In this document: positions 18,688 to 28,818 of the stretch, piece after piece
Layout of the letters: each line of letters opens with the position of its first letter
How positions within the stretch are numbered: position 1 is the first letter of the stretch
Source of the DNA: JABFSA01 sp963827515
GTDB taxonomy: Bacteria; Acidobacteriota; Vicinamibacteria; Vicinamibacterales; UBA2999
Assembly (NCBI GenBank): GCA_963827515.1
Contig: CAWHBF010000003.1
Coordinates: 1-64,000, forward strand
Reading direction: 5' to 3'
DNA length: 64,000 bases
Program-made: the position numbers and the translations under genes
Notes under the pieces: model-generated
Told to the model about the DNA's origin: nothing
The model's database searches: none
The model's input: the letters and a program-made list of their open reading frames with translations, nothing else

Positions 18688-21600
18688 GCGGCCTCGCCAC
18701 GCCAGACCCGGTTCCGTCCCAAGACACATCACGCCGACCTGTCGCCGCCGTCCGCGGTTCTCTGTCGATCCTGCAGCCCCTGCAGGTGGCCGCCGGACTC
18801 GCGGCGACCGCCCTGGGTCTTACAGTGGTCGCCACGTGGCTCACGAACAACGAGGCGCTGATGAGGCTCCATCCGTTGTTTCCACCGATGCACTACAGCG
18901 TGGCCGTCGGACTGGTGATCTGCGGCCTCGCGCTGTTGTCCTGGTCCGGCGGATGGTGGCGGCTGGCCCGCGTGAGCGCGGTAATCGTGTTGTTGTTGGG
19001 GCTTGCAGCCCTCGCAGAGTTCGGACCCGGCGTCGGCTGGAACCTCAGCCGGACGATGCTGCGTGGCATCGAGGGCGGCGACGCCGGACGCATGGTCCCG
19101 GCGAATGCGATTTCCTTCATTCTCGTCGGCGTCGGGATCATCGCCGTCGGCGCGAGCGGTCAGCGCGGACGCGGAAGTCTGGTGTGCATGCTGTGCGGGG
19201 TCACGGTGGCCGCGCAGAACGGCGTCGTCTTTCTCAGATACGGCATAGAGGTCACCGGCGCATACGGGCTGACGGGCGCCGAGATGGCCGGTCATTCCGC
19301 TGCCGGTCTGGCGGTCGTAGGCCTTGGCACGTTTGCCGCGGCCTGGTCTCGGCTTCCAGTAACCGCGCGCGAGGCGCCCCACTGGCTGCCTCTGCCGATC
19401 GCACTCGGCGTTGCGATGATTTCGGTGTCGCTCTGGCAACAGGCCGAAAGCGATTCGCAGGCCTTGACGCAGCGAGGGACCCAACTGTACGCCGAACAGC
19501 TCAGTGCCGAGCTGGGCCGCGGCGCTTCGGCCGCAATCGACTCCATCGTGCAGCTTGCCGGACCCGCCACGGGCACCGGGCGTACACCTGCCGAGTCGAG
19601 AGCGATGGCAGTTCGAGCTCTGAGGCGGTCCAGGAGTCAGTACGGGATTGCCCTGGTGGGTCGCGAGTTCCGGCCCGAGTGGATCGAAGCGCGCGAATCC
19701 ACCCGGACATCGCAAGTCATCGCCGCGCTCGACGACAGAACCAGGGGACTCTTACGGGAAAGCGCGCACCAGCGCAGGCCCAGAGTTGTCGAGCCTGTGG
19801 ACTTCGGGCAGGCCGACTTGGGCTTCCTGGTGGGGGCATCGGTCCAGTCGGACAGGGCGCTCGACACATCTGTCATCGGCCTGTTCCGCTATGAGGACTT
19901 CTTCGAAACGACCCTCGCCGCGCACAGGAATACCGATTACGCCCTCCGCGTCTCTGTCGGCGCACGCGAGGTCTATCGCGTCGGTGACGTCGCGGTCCGC
20001 GACGACAGGTTCCTCGGGTCGACGCAGGTGCCGGCCCTGGGTGCGACCTGGCAGGTGAAGGTGTGGCCTCGCGTCCCACCTCGTGGGCGCGGTGTGGCCG
20101 CTGATAGCGCGCTGGTCTTGGGTCTGATGATGGCCGGGCTGCTGGGCTGGGCGGTCCAGCTCGGCCAGCGCTCGGCGCGCAGTGCCGACGCACTGGCCGA
20201 GATGAACGCCAACCTGCAGTCCGAAAGCGCCGAGCGGACGGCGGCGCAGGCGGCTCGGGACGAGAGTGAGGTTCGGTACCGGCAGATCGTCGACGCCGCC
20301 GACGACATCATCTATCGGACCGATTCCGAGGGTCACTTCACCCTCGTGAACCCGGCCGCCTCCAAGATCATGGGGTGGTCGCGCGAAGAGCTCATCGGCC
20401 GCAACTATCTCACGCTGATCAGGCCCGATTACCAAGCCGCTGCGCGCGCCTTCTACTGGAAGCAGCTGGAGGAACGGACTCCCAGCACGTACTACGACTT
20501 TCCCGCGATTACCGCGGATGGACAAGAGGTATGGATTGGGCAGCACGTGCAGCTTCTCATCGATCACGGGCAAGTCGTCGGATGCCAGGCTGTCGCCCGT
20601 GACATCAGCGCTCGCATCCGCGTCCAGCAGGAGCTCCAACGCATGCGCGACGCGGCCCTGGAGACGGCGCGATTCAAGTCGGAGTTTGTCGCGAACACGA
20701 GTCATGAAATCCGGACGCCGCTGAACGGCATCCTCGGCTTCTCCAACCTGCTCCTCGATACCGATCTCAGCGACGAGCAGCGCCAGTACGCCGATGGGCT
20801 CAGGCTGAGCGCCGACTCGCTTCTCACCATCGTCAACGACATCCTCGATTTCTCGAAGATCGAAGCTGGGATGCTGCGCCTCGAAATCGTCCGCTTCGAC
20901 CTGCGAACGATTGTCGACAACACCATTGTCGTGTTCGCCGAGGCCGCCAAGCGGAAACGGGTCACCCTGGAGCTCAGCGTGGCCGATGACGTGCCCCAGC
21001 GCGTGAAGGGCGATCCCGGCCGGTTCCGGCAGGTACTGACCAACCTGATCAGCAACGCCATCAAGTTCGCCGACGACGGATCGGTGACGGTCACCGTGAC
21101 AAACGAGACCCAGACGGAGAGCCACAACGTCGTCCGCGTTGCCGTTCGCGACACCGGGATCGGCATCGACGCCGACGCGCAAGGCCGCCTGTTCCAGGCA
21201 TTCGTCCAGGCCGACGGCTCGACAACCCGGCGATTCGGCGGAACGGGCCTGGGATTGGCGATTTCCCGTCAGCTCGTGGATCTGATGGGAGGGACAATCA
21301 ACCTCGTGAGCGCGCCCGGCAAGGGGTCGACCTTCTCCTTTACCGTGAAACTGGAGAGGGATCAGCAATCCGCTCCCCTTGGTGCGGTCGCCGCACCTGA
21401 CCTCCGAGGCCTGCGCCTGCTGGTCGTCGATGACAGCCCATCAATGCGCGAGGAGCTCGTCAGCTACGGTGTGGCGCTGGGCTTGCGCGTGGACGATGCC
21501 ACCGATGGCAGGCGGGCGCTCACCCGGCTGCGCGAGGCTGCCGCGCGCGGCGAGGCGTACGACATCGCGCTGCTCAGTCTGGCCCATCCGGACATGGACG

Positions 21601-22643
21601 GTATCACCCTCGCCCGCACCATCAAGACCGATCCCGACATCGCGGCAGTGAAGATCGTTCTGGTCCCCGTCAAAGGTGTGCGCGGCCAGGCGATGGAGGC
21701 CCGCGAGGCGGGCATCGCGGCGTACCTGCCACGGCCGGTGCAGCTGCCCGAGCTGTTGCAGTGTCTTCTGAGCCTGACGAGTCATGGCTCGAACGCGGCC
21801 GGGGCGAACGGACCCGCGCTGGTCACGCGATATACCCTCGATGAGCAGCGCGGATCGCGCGCCGGGTTTCGGATACTCGTGACCGACGACAATGAGGTCA
21901 GCCGGCACGTCACCAAGCTGCTGATCGAGAAGCTCGGCTACCAGGTCGATACGGCAGGCAACGGTCTGGAAGCGATCGAGGCGGCGGTCCGCGTACCGTA
22001 CGGCGCCATTCTCATGGATTGTCAGATGCCGGTGATGGACGGTTTCGCCGCGACCGCGGAAATCAGGCGTCGTGAGCAGGGCGGTCGCCGTACCCCAATC
22101 ATCGCGTTCACGGCGGGTGTGGCCTCGAGGGACCGCGAAGAATGCCGGCGTGCCGGCATGGATGATTTTCTGGAGAAGCCGGTCAGGAAACATGAGCTGG
22201 TCGAGGTTCTGAACCGCTGGTTCTCCCGGTCGGCTTCGCCATCGGAGCAGCCGTCGACGGCACCGGAATCCGCCGTCTCGGTCCCCCTGCCTGACGAACT
22301 GGTGAGCGGGGATGTCCTCCATGCGCTCCAGGACGAGTTGGGACCCGACGTGCTGGCGCAGTTGATTGAACGCCAGATTGAACAGGCCGACGCGTCGATG
22401 CTGGTCATGGAGCGGGCGATTTCGAGCGACGCCATCGAGGATCTGCAGCGGGAAGCCCACCGATTGAAGGGCAGCTCACTGATCCTCGGCCTCGTGCGGC
22501 TGGGAGGCCTGTGCGCCTGGCTCGAAGACGACGCCGGCCGCCACACGCAGACCGAGCGTACGCAGGTCCTTCTGCAACTGAGGACGGTGTGCGCCGACGT
22601 GCGCCGGTGGTACGAGGCCGAGCACCAAACCCAGCCGCGCTGA
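18684..22643 (+). CDS. Large membrane hybrid histidine kinase (TM sensor-PAS-HisKA-HATPase-REC-REC-HPt)
   Basis: 1319 residues from GTG 18684, overlapping the GT2 stop. Residues 1-250 form about seven TM helices. A CHASE-like extracytoplasmic region follows to about 465, then a TM helix. Next come PAS (about 526-645), HisKA with the phospho-His near 674 (NTSHEIRTPLNG), HATPase_c (about 780-895), a first receiver (about 910-1030) and a second (about 1061-1180; acceptor Asp near 1112 in MDCQMPVMDG). A C-terminal HPt has its His near 1258 (AHRLKGSS). In the first receiver the acceptor Asp is replaced by Ser (ALLSLAHPDMDG), so it is probably regulatory only. It likely phosphorylates the stand-alone receiver at the head of the operon. 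Confidence 0.92.
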   Translation: MSGLATPDPVPSQDTSRRPVAAVRGSLSILQPLQVAAGLAATALGLTVVATWLTNNEALMRLHPLFPPMHYSVAVGLVICGLALLSWSGGWWRLARVSAVIVLLLGLAALAEFGPGVGWNLSRTMLRGIEGGDAGRMVPANAISFILVGVGIIAVGASGQRGRGSLVCMLCGVTVAAQNGVVFLRYGIEVTGAYGLTGAEMAGHSAAGLAVVGLGTFAAAWSRLPVTAREAPHWLPLPIALGVAMISVSLWQQAESDSQALTQRGTQLYAEQLSAELGRGASAAIDSIVQLAGPATGTGRTPAESRAMAVRALRRSRSQYGIALVGREFRPEWIEARESTRTSQVIAALDDRTRGLLRESAHQRRPRVVEPVDFGQADLGFLVGASVQSDRALDTSVIGLFRYEDFFETTLAAHRNTDYALRVSVGAREVYRVGDVAVRDDRFLGSTQVPALGATWQVKVWPRVPPRGRGVAADSALVLGLMMAGLLGWAVQLGQRSARSADALAEMNANLQSESAERTAAQAARDESEVRYRQIVDAADDIIYRTDSEGHFTLVNPAASKIMGWSREELIGRNYLTLIRPDYQAAARAFYWKQLEERTPSTYYDFPAITADGQEVWIGQHVQLLIDHGQVVGCQAVARDISARIRVQQELQRMRDAALETARFKSEFVANTSHEIRTPLNGILGFSNLLLDTDLSDEQRQYADGLRLSADSLLTIVNDILDFSKIEAGMLRLEIVRFDLRTIVDNTIVVFAEAAKRKRVTLELSVADDVPQRVKGDPGRFRQVLTNLISNAIKFADDGSVTVTVTNETQTESHNVVRVAVRDTGIGIDADAQGRLFQAFVQADGSTTRRFGGTGLGLAISRQLVDLMGGTINLVSAPGKGSTFSFTVKLERDQQSAPLGAVAAPDLRGLRLLVVDDSPSMREELVSYGVALGLRVDDATDGRRALTRLREAAARGEAYDIALLSLAHPDMDGITLARTIKTDPDIAAVKIVLVPVKGVRGQAMEAREAGIAAYLPRPVQLPELLQCLLSLTSHGSNAAGANGPALVTRYTLDEQRGSRAGFRILVTDDNEVSRHVTKLLIEKLGYQVDTAGNGLEAIEAAVRVPYGAILMDCQMPVMDGFAATAEIRRREQGGRRTPIIAFTAGVASRDREECRRAGMDDFLEKPVRKHELVEVLNRWFSRSASPSEQPSTAPESAVSVPLPDELVSGDVLHALQDELGPDVLAQLIERQIEQADASMLVMERAISSDAIEDLQREAHRLKGSSLILGLVRLGGLCAWLEDDAGRHTQTERTQVLLQLRTVCADVRRWYEAEHQTQPR

Positions 22644-22710
22644 TTTCTCGGCACGCTCACCTGCGGAGTACGAACGAGTGCTCCGGTCTCAGACCGTTTT
22701 TCGATTCGGC

Positions 22711-22772
22711 GTAGAGCGGAGGCTTCAGCCTTCGCTGCTGCGGACACGCGCACGCTGAAGCGTGCGCTCTAC
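22711..22772. repeat. REP-like palindromic element between convergent genes
   Basis: GTAGAGCGgaGGCTTCAGCct is followed, after a 20-base spacer, by the imperfect inverse copy ending CGCTCTAC. The two about 21-base arms can form a long hairpin. Sequences built on GTAGAGCG...CTTCAGC occur as dispersed palindromes in many bacterial genomes. It sits between the hybrid kinase stop (22643) and the NHL gene stop (22826) and may also end transcription of both. Only one copy was noticed here. Confidence 0.6.
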
Positions 22773-22825
22773 GGCGAAACGCAAACCGCTCTAGTCTTGG
22801 TCGGAGTGCTTCGCCCCGACGCGGG

Positions 22826-24059
22826 CTATTTCTTTCTGATGTACTTCTGAACCTTGCGCGGGCCGACCTCGGCGCCGTAGATGTTGCCCGCGGCGTCGAC
22901 CGCCACGCCTTCCGCGGCAAGCGTGCCGGTTGGTCCTGCCGAACCGTCGGCTCGCGTCAGGACAGGCTTGCCGTCCTTCTCCGCAAACGTCACGCCTTCA
23001 CCGGACGGATCTGGAATGAACCCGGTGATCTTGCCATCCTTGACGCTGCCCCATCGGAGCCCGCGCTTCCACGCGCCATGCGCTGGATTCACCGAGCCCG
23101 ATTCCGAGTCCGCCGAGTACAGCATGCCGTTGCGATCGATGAAGAGACCGCTCGGCCGGCTGAACTGCGGCCAGTCGGCGATGAACTTACCTGACCGATC
23201 GAAGATCTGCACGCGGTTGTTCCCGCGGTCACCGACGAAGAGACGGCCTTGCGCATCGAAGGCGAGCGCGTGCGGCTGGTTGAATTCGCCAGGGCCGGAG
23301 CCGCGCTCGCCGAACTGGCGCACGATCTTCTTGCCGTCTGGGCTGAAGACGAGGATCCGATCGTTCTGGTTGGCGCCGTGACCCTCGGAAATGAAAATCT
23401 CGCCGTTGTCGTTGGTGATGACGTCGTTCGGCTGCCAGCAGCACTGATCCGGACCGGTTGCGCCGCCGGCCATGCCGATCGTCAGGAGCACTTTCCCTTC
23501 GGGGCTGAACTTGAAGACCTGGTGTCCGACTGTCGCACCCGGAGGAGGCGCGGTCGGCGCCGTGCCGCGGCCGCCAGCTTGCGCCGCGCCGCCCGCCGCT
23601 GTCCCAGCGCCCGCAGCCCTCATCGCCACCGGCCCCGCTCGCGGCTTGCGGTGCGTTGCCGTTACCGTCGGTCACCCAGACGTTGCCGTCGCGATCGACG
23701 TGAATGCCGTGGGGAAACGCCATCATGCCGGCGCCAAAACTTCTGACGAGCTTGCCGGACTCGTCGAACAGGAGCACCGGATCCAGCGGCGACATCTTCC
23801 CCGTCGTGGGCTCGGCGACGCAGGTGTTTGCACCGCAGCGTTCAGCGACCCAGATCGATCGGCCGTCGCGCGCGATGTCGACCGCGCTGGTCGAGCCCCA
23901 GGTCCGACCTTCGGGCAATTTGAAATGGCCTTCAATTGTCTGGAAAGGGTTCGGTGCGTCATTAGTCGGCGTGGCGGCGGTCTGACCGTAGACGACCCAT
24001 CCGCCGCCCGACACGACAGCCGCAACGGCAGCGTATTTCACGCGGCGAAACAGAGACAT
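22826..24059 (-). CDS. Secreted NHL-repeat (beta-propeller) protein, frameshifted once
   Basis: I chose ATG 24059 because GGAG lies a few bases upstream and it starts MSLFRRVKYAAVAAVV, a signal anchor. NHL-type blades follow: PHGIHVDRDGNVWVTDGNG, then after the break VITNDNGEIFISEGHG, PHALAFDAQGRLFVGDRGNN, PSGLFIDRNGMLYSAD and a final EGVAVDAAGNIYGAEVG. The frame shifts near 23615 inside a Gly/Ala/Pro linker. CGANTC and QCCW motifs add cysteines. Corrected length is about 410 residues. NHL propellers bind ligands or, in some families, act as lyases; no catalytic signature is evident. A related protein is at 58362. Confidence 0.8.
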
Positions 24060-24229
24060 TCGTGAGCTCCTTCTCAAGGGCCAAATGCCGGTGAACACGA
24101 TTTGACCCTCACGTTAGTGCCGGATCAGGAGCGAACCATCAGCCAGCGATACGGCATCGTGTGTTGGCCAACGACAGTCTACATTCGTGGGGACGGGCTC
24201 GTCGAACGGATCGAGCATGCCGCCGCTTC

Positions 24230-24985
24230 TCATCCAGCACCTCCCCGATGAGTCCCTTCGAGGTCCAGTGAGCTCATCAGCTTCCGATCGCGAAGGTCGC
24301 TGAACGCGATCAGCTCGATCCGCTCGTCGCGCACGACTCGACGCACGTCGGGGTCACACAGCGCGTGGAGCTCAATCTCCCGCTCGGCGCTGTACATGGT
24401 GACGAGCTCACCTGGATAGCCCGGATGGCACGCCATTTCGGTCACACCGTCCCGCAGATCGCGGAGCAGTTCCATCAACCGGGCCGTGCTGATGTTCGCG
24501 GGCCACGGGTCGCCGGTGCCGGTCTGTCCGTAGAACCGGCCGTCGTAGCGGAGACGAGGCCAGCGATGTCTCACCGGCACGTCGAGCTCAGTGCCGATGC
24601 GATCGACGATCGATCGCACCGGCTCCTGGATGTGCACGTGCTGGTGCGAGTCGAGGTGCGATGGATCCTGTCCGAGGAGCTCGCGGCAGATCGACAGCTG
24701 TGCCCGGATTTCCGTTTCCAGCGCACGAAGATCCTGGCGATTCACGCGCTCGTATACCGAGACCCACGTGCCGTCGCGAAACACCCATTCGCCGAGGTCG
24801 ATGTGAAGGCCGACACTCAGCCTTGGGTGTGCGCGCGCGTACGCGGCAGCCGCGTGCGCCGCGTCCCCACGCGCCATGAGGCTGGCGCTCGTGACGATGC
24901 CGCGCTCGTGCGCGTGGACGACGCCGCGGTTGATCCCGACGCTCTGGCCGAAATCATCCGCGTTGACGATCACCGCGCGGCTCAT
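24230..24985 (-). CDS. ChbG/HpnK (YdjC) family carbohydrate deacetylase
   Basis: I chose ATG 24985 (MSRAVIVNADDFG). An in-frame TTG at 25003 overlaps the receptor stop and is also possible. 251 residues with metal ligands typical of YdjC enzymes: Asp10-Asp11 (NADDFG), His61 (GLHIDLGE) and the His cluster 112-118 (DSHQHVH), plus MACHPGYPGE near the C-terminus. The family removes N-acetyl groups from chito-oligosaccharides or from hopanoid or glycan intermediates. At the end of the long glycan operon, deacetylation of an N-acetylated sugar is plausible. Specificity cannot be read from sequence. Confidence 0.88.
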   Translation of the reverse strand: MSRAVIVNADDFGQSVGINRGVVHAHERGIVTSASLMARGDAAHAAAAYARAHPRLSVGLHIDLGEWVFRDGTWVSVYERVNRQDLRALETEIRAQLSICRELLGQDPSHLDSHQHVHIQEPVRSIVDRIGTELDVPVRHRWPRLRYDGRFYGQTGTGDPWPANISTARLMELLRDLRDGVTEMACHPGYPGELVTMYSAEREIELHALCDPDVRRVVRDERIELIAFSDLRDRKLMSSLDLEGTHRGGAG

Positions 24986-24999
24986 CGTCCTGCCAGGCG

Positions 25000-27730
25000 T
25001 CAAAAGTCGTAGCGCAGGCTCAGCGTGATGCGCCGCTTGTTGAGCGCGCGGTTGGCGGTCCCGAAGAACGGCGACGTGAGAACGCCGTTGAACGACGCGA
25101 AGTTGCTGTGGTTCAGCAGGTTCGTGACGCTCACCGCAACCGTGGCGCGTCGATACACCGACGGCGTCACTCCGTTGTAGGCCGCGAACATCTTCGTGGC
25201 GGTGACGTCGACGGTGAACAGTGTCGGGCCGAGGCCGAAGTTGCGCGGAATGACGGGCGCGCCCGGTGCGGGCGTGAGATTGAAGACTCCGTGTGGCGTG
25301 TCAACGGCGCCCGGGTGGCCGGCTTCCACGAGCGACGGTCGATCGGTGAACACCGAATCGACGTTCGTGTCGTGGCCGGTCGTGATGTTGAACGGCAGTT
25401 CCGACGCCCAGGTGACGAAGGGGTAGACGGCGTAGTCGTCCGGCAGGTTGATCGACGCGCCGAACCCCGCCCGATGACGCGGCACCGGCGCCAGGCCCCA
25501 CTCCGCGGCGAGGTTGGTGGAGTCGGCCGGAACGCTGTACAGGTCGTCGGTGTCCTGGAACGCCCTGGTCCAGCCGTAGCTGCCGAACACGGTGACATCC
25601 GCGCCGATGGCTCCGCTCACGGTCGCATTCACCTCATGCGCGCTCGAACGTCCGGTGGACTCGAACTGCAGCGTGAGCGCGTCTGCCTGCCCTGGCACCG
25701 CGGTCACGCCTATGTTGCGCGTCCGCAGCAGGTTCATGCCGCGTCGCCACGTGTAACCAACCGAGCCGAACAGGTTGCCGACGAGCTGACGGTCGTAGCT
25801 GATCGTCGAGACGAGCATCGACGGAAGGGTGAGATCCGGCGATTGCGTCCGGATGGTGGTCGTGACGTCTTGCGGGTTGGGAAGCACAACCGGCACGTTC
25901 GGAAAGAACGTCGGTCGATCGACAACGAACCGCTGGCTGTGGCGTCCGTCGAGCCGCAGCGTTTCGGAGAACAGCAGGTGGGGGAGCTGGGTGACGAAGA
26001 ACCCGGTACCCGGCGCGGACGGCCGAGCTGCCGTCCGCGGTCGGTGCCCAGGCCAGCCCCGCGCGAGGGGCGAACTGCATCCGCATCTCGCCGCCCTGCC
26101 GCTGGAGCTCCTGCCTGATCCCGTACGACACGGTCAGGCGTGACCCCGGCCGCCAGTCGTCCTGCGCGAACAATGCGCTCTCGAACACGGAGAAGTTGAT
26201 CGCCGGGTCGCCGCGGACGATCGAGAACTGCGAGGGGAGGTACCCGGGAGCTCCGGCCAGCATCAGGCGGTACCGCTCGAGCCCGGAGATCACCGTTGGC
26301 TGGCCGTTGGCGCCCGGCACCGGATTGCCGAACTGATCGCGGACAGCATCGGTGCCGAACATGAACGTGCCGTTGAAATTTGCGCCATCGATCTGATCCA
26401 GGCGAATCACTTCGGCCTGTCCGCCGACGCGGATCGTGTGCGCCGGGCGGCTCAACGTGAACACATCGACCACCCGCATTCTCTTGGTCGTGTTCTCGCG
26501 AAACAACTGGTCCTGGTTACCGCCCTCGTTGAACGCCTCGAGCACGAGGATTGCCGGCTCCGTCGTGATAGCCCGATCGACAATCTGGTTGTTCGAGACA
26601 CGCACCCGCAGCTCGTTGACCGCGGTCGGGGAGGTCGACGTGAACCACAGGCTCGATGTGCGCTCCTTCGACTCCCCGGCGTACGCGCGTTCGGGCAGAT
26701 CAAAGCCGCTCAGCAATCCCGCGTTGGTCCGACTCTGATCGTTCAGCCCGTACTCGAACGCGAACGTATGGTTCGCGGCCACTCGTACATCGGTTCGCAG
26801 CGAATACGCCGTCGTTCGGGTCGGAGCGGGGACGTTGAGATTCAGCGGCACCGGCTGCAGTGTGGCCGGATCGATCGGCGTCGCGTTCACGATGACGTTG
26901 TCATCCTGGGCCCAGCGTCCGCCGTAGGCGAGAAACCCCCAGCGATCGCGCAGAATCGGACCGCCGATGTAGCCCTCATACGTGCGCGACTGGTAGCTGG
27001 CGCGGCTCGGCTCGAACACGTCAGGGCTGTTCAGCCGTGAATCGTTGAAGTCGATTCGTCCGTTGCCGTGGTAGGCCCCCGACGCCGGCTTGCTCAGGAT
27101 CTCGACGCGGCCCGCGCCCGGCTCGGCGAACTCGGCGGAAAACGGATTCGCGTTGATGCGTATGCTCTGGATGACGTCCTTCGGCGGCAGGCGCTGCGTG
27201 AGCGGCATGCCGTCGACATAGAAGGTCACCATGTCCAGGCGGGTGCCGGTCGATGACGCGAGCAGCCGAAGCGCCTGCAGCAGGCTTTCCGGATCGTCGG
27301 GCAGCGCCTCGAGGGCCTTGCCGGACAGCCGGATGCCCGACAGGTTCTGGTCCGAGTCGAGTGACACGCGGACCATGCCGCCGAGTACGTCGACGCGCTC
27401 GCTGATCGCCACGCGCAGCTTGACGTCGACCGTGGTGCTGCCGCTCACCGCAATCGCCCGTCGCTCCGGGGCGAACCCGGGCGCCTCGATGGTCAGCGTC
27501 GCCTTGCCCCGGGTGTCGGTGGCCAGCCCGTAGCGGCCCTGTGGGTTGGTCGAGGTCGAGGTCTTGCCGCCCCGCTCGTCGATCAACGTGACCGATGCGC
27601 CAACGATCACGCCGCCGGTCTCGTCCGTGACGATGCCGCGCACCTCGGGGCCGGATTGGGCGACAAGCGGCGACGCCAGGCAGCCGAGAACGAGAACGAG
27701 GCAGCAAATGCTCCGTATTGAACGAGTCAT
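25000..27730 (-). CDS. TonB-dependent receptor-like outer-membrane protein, frameshifted once
   Basis: ATG 27730 starts a Sec signal (CLVLVLGCLASPLVAQ). Next is a carboxypeptidase-regulatory domain (VRGIVTDETGGVIVGASV, NPQGRYGL), then a plug region (FYVDGMPLTQRLPP, ANPFSAEFAEPGAGRVEI) and a large barrel with many aromatic strands, ending LSLRYDF. The frame is broken near 26015-26020; the following frame continues as LPHLLFSETLRLDGR to the stop at 25000. Corrected length is about 910 residues. This is the usual Acidobacteriota receptor form with no obvious TonB box. It lies 19 bases after the APH-like gene, so it may import, bind or export the glycan made by the cluster. Confidence 0.88.
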
Positions 27731-27749
27731 GCTGTGGCCCTCATGCCAG

Positions 27750-28818
27750 TCAGAGTCCGATTCGCTCGGCCGCGTGAAGCGCGTCGCCGAGCCAGTCTTG
27801 CGTATGTGGCGACGGAGGCGTCCACTGCGCCGCCCATCCGAGATGCCGTATGGCGATCTGCAGGCGGCAACAGTCGAGCGCGCGTAGAAAGGCCTCGCGC
27901 GGCAACCACATCTTCCCGTCACGATCGAGCGCGGCGTGATAGCTCATCGCCAGCTCGGTTCGCGCGGCGTCGTTCCAGCGGCCGGATGCGAGCGCCGCGA
28001 GATCCATGAGTACCTGGGCCGATGCCGGCCAGTTCCCAGTCGAGCGGGCGCACGCGGATATTTCGGGCCGCGCCTTGCACCAGGACATTGGACGCGAAGA
28101 ACTCGCCGTGCACGAACCCGGCCGGCAGGGCCGACATCTCCTCGACGGCAGCGTCATGTCGGGAGGCCAGCCAGGCGAGGCGCATGCGACGCGATCGGGA
28201 TTCCGCGCCGCCGCCTCTGACGTGGCGTTCGGCCCGTGCCATCCACCGCCGCCAATGCGCGCCGTCGTACCGCACGAGCGGAACACGCGTGGCGGCGCGT
28301 GCCATCGCGGGCTCGGAGGCGAGACGGCAATGCATCCGCGCCAGCCAGCCGCTCGCCTGCCGCCACACGTCGAAGTCGCCGACCTCCGTGAGCGGCGGCC
28401 CGGACACGCGCTCGAGAAAGAGCCAGTAGCGCCCGCGCCGCTCGTCGATCGTCCTGCCGTAGAAGCGGGGCGCGTCGATGCCGAACGGCGCGAGAATCGA
28501 TTCGTAGGTCGCGATTTCACGGATCGGGTCGTAGAGGAACCGCGGCTTGATGCGCCGCGCGTCTGGCAGCATCGCGGCCTGCCCCGTGTCCTTGCACACG
28601 AGGTCCACGCAGCCGCCATCGTCCAGGCGCACGAGGATCTCCTGGAGTGCAAAGCTCGAGGCATACGGCATCGGGCGGGTCTCGAGATCGACGATGCGGC
28701 GGGGTGGCACGGCGCAGGACAGCAATCGATCCAGGGCGTCGCGCAGCTCACCGAGAGCAGGCCGTCGGCTCTCGGGTGCGCGGAAGCGTTTCCGCGGATC
28801 CAGTGCGGTCGTCCTCAT
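27750..28818 (-). CDS. APH-like phosphotransferase, frameshifted once
   Basis: ATG 28818 overlaps the stop of the upstream glycosyltransferase (ATGA). The N-lobe is irregular. The catalytic loop reads FVHGEFFASNVLVQ, in which the usual HGD is HGE, and the metal-binding segment reads PLDWELAGIGP. The frame shifts near 28018 directly after that motif and continues as VLMDLAALASGRW, then a helical tail to 27750. Corrected length is about 355 residues. The family phosphorylates small molecules or sugars or recognises aminoacyl groups. In a glycan operon it could add phosphate to a sugar. The Glu in the catalytic loop leaves activity uncertain. Confidence 0.75.

Noticed and set aside
19752..21368. 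Minus-strand open frame of 538 codons inside the large hybrid kinase
   Set aside because: Antisense to PAS-HisKA-HATPase motifs; no recognisable family and GC-skewed composition.
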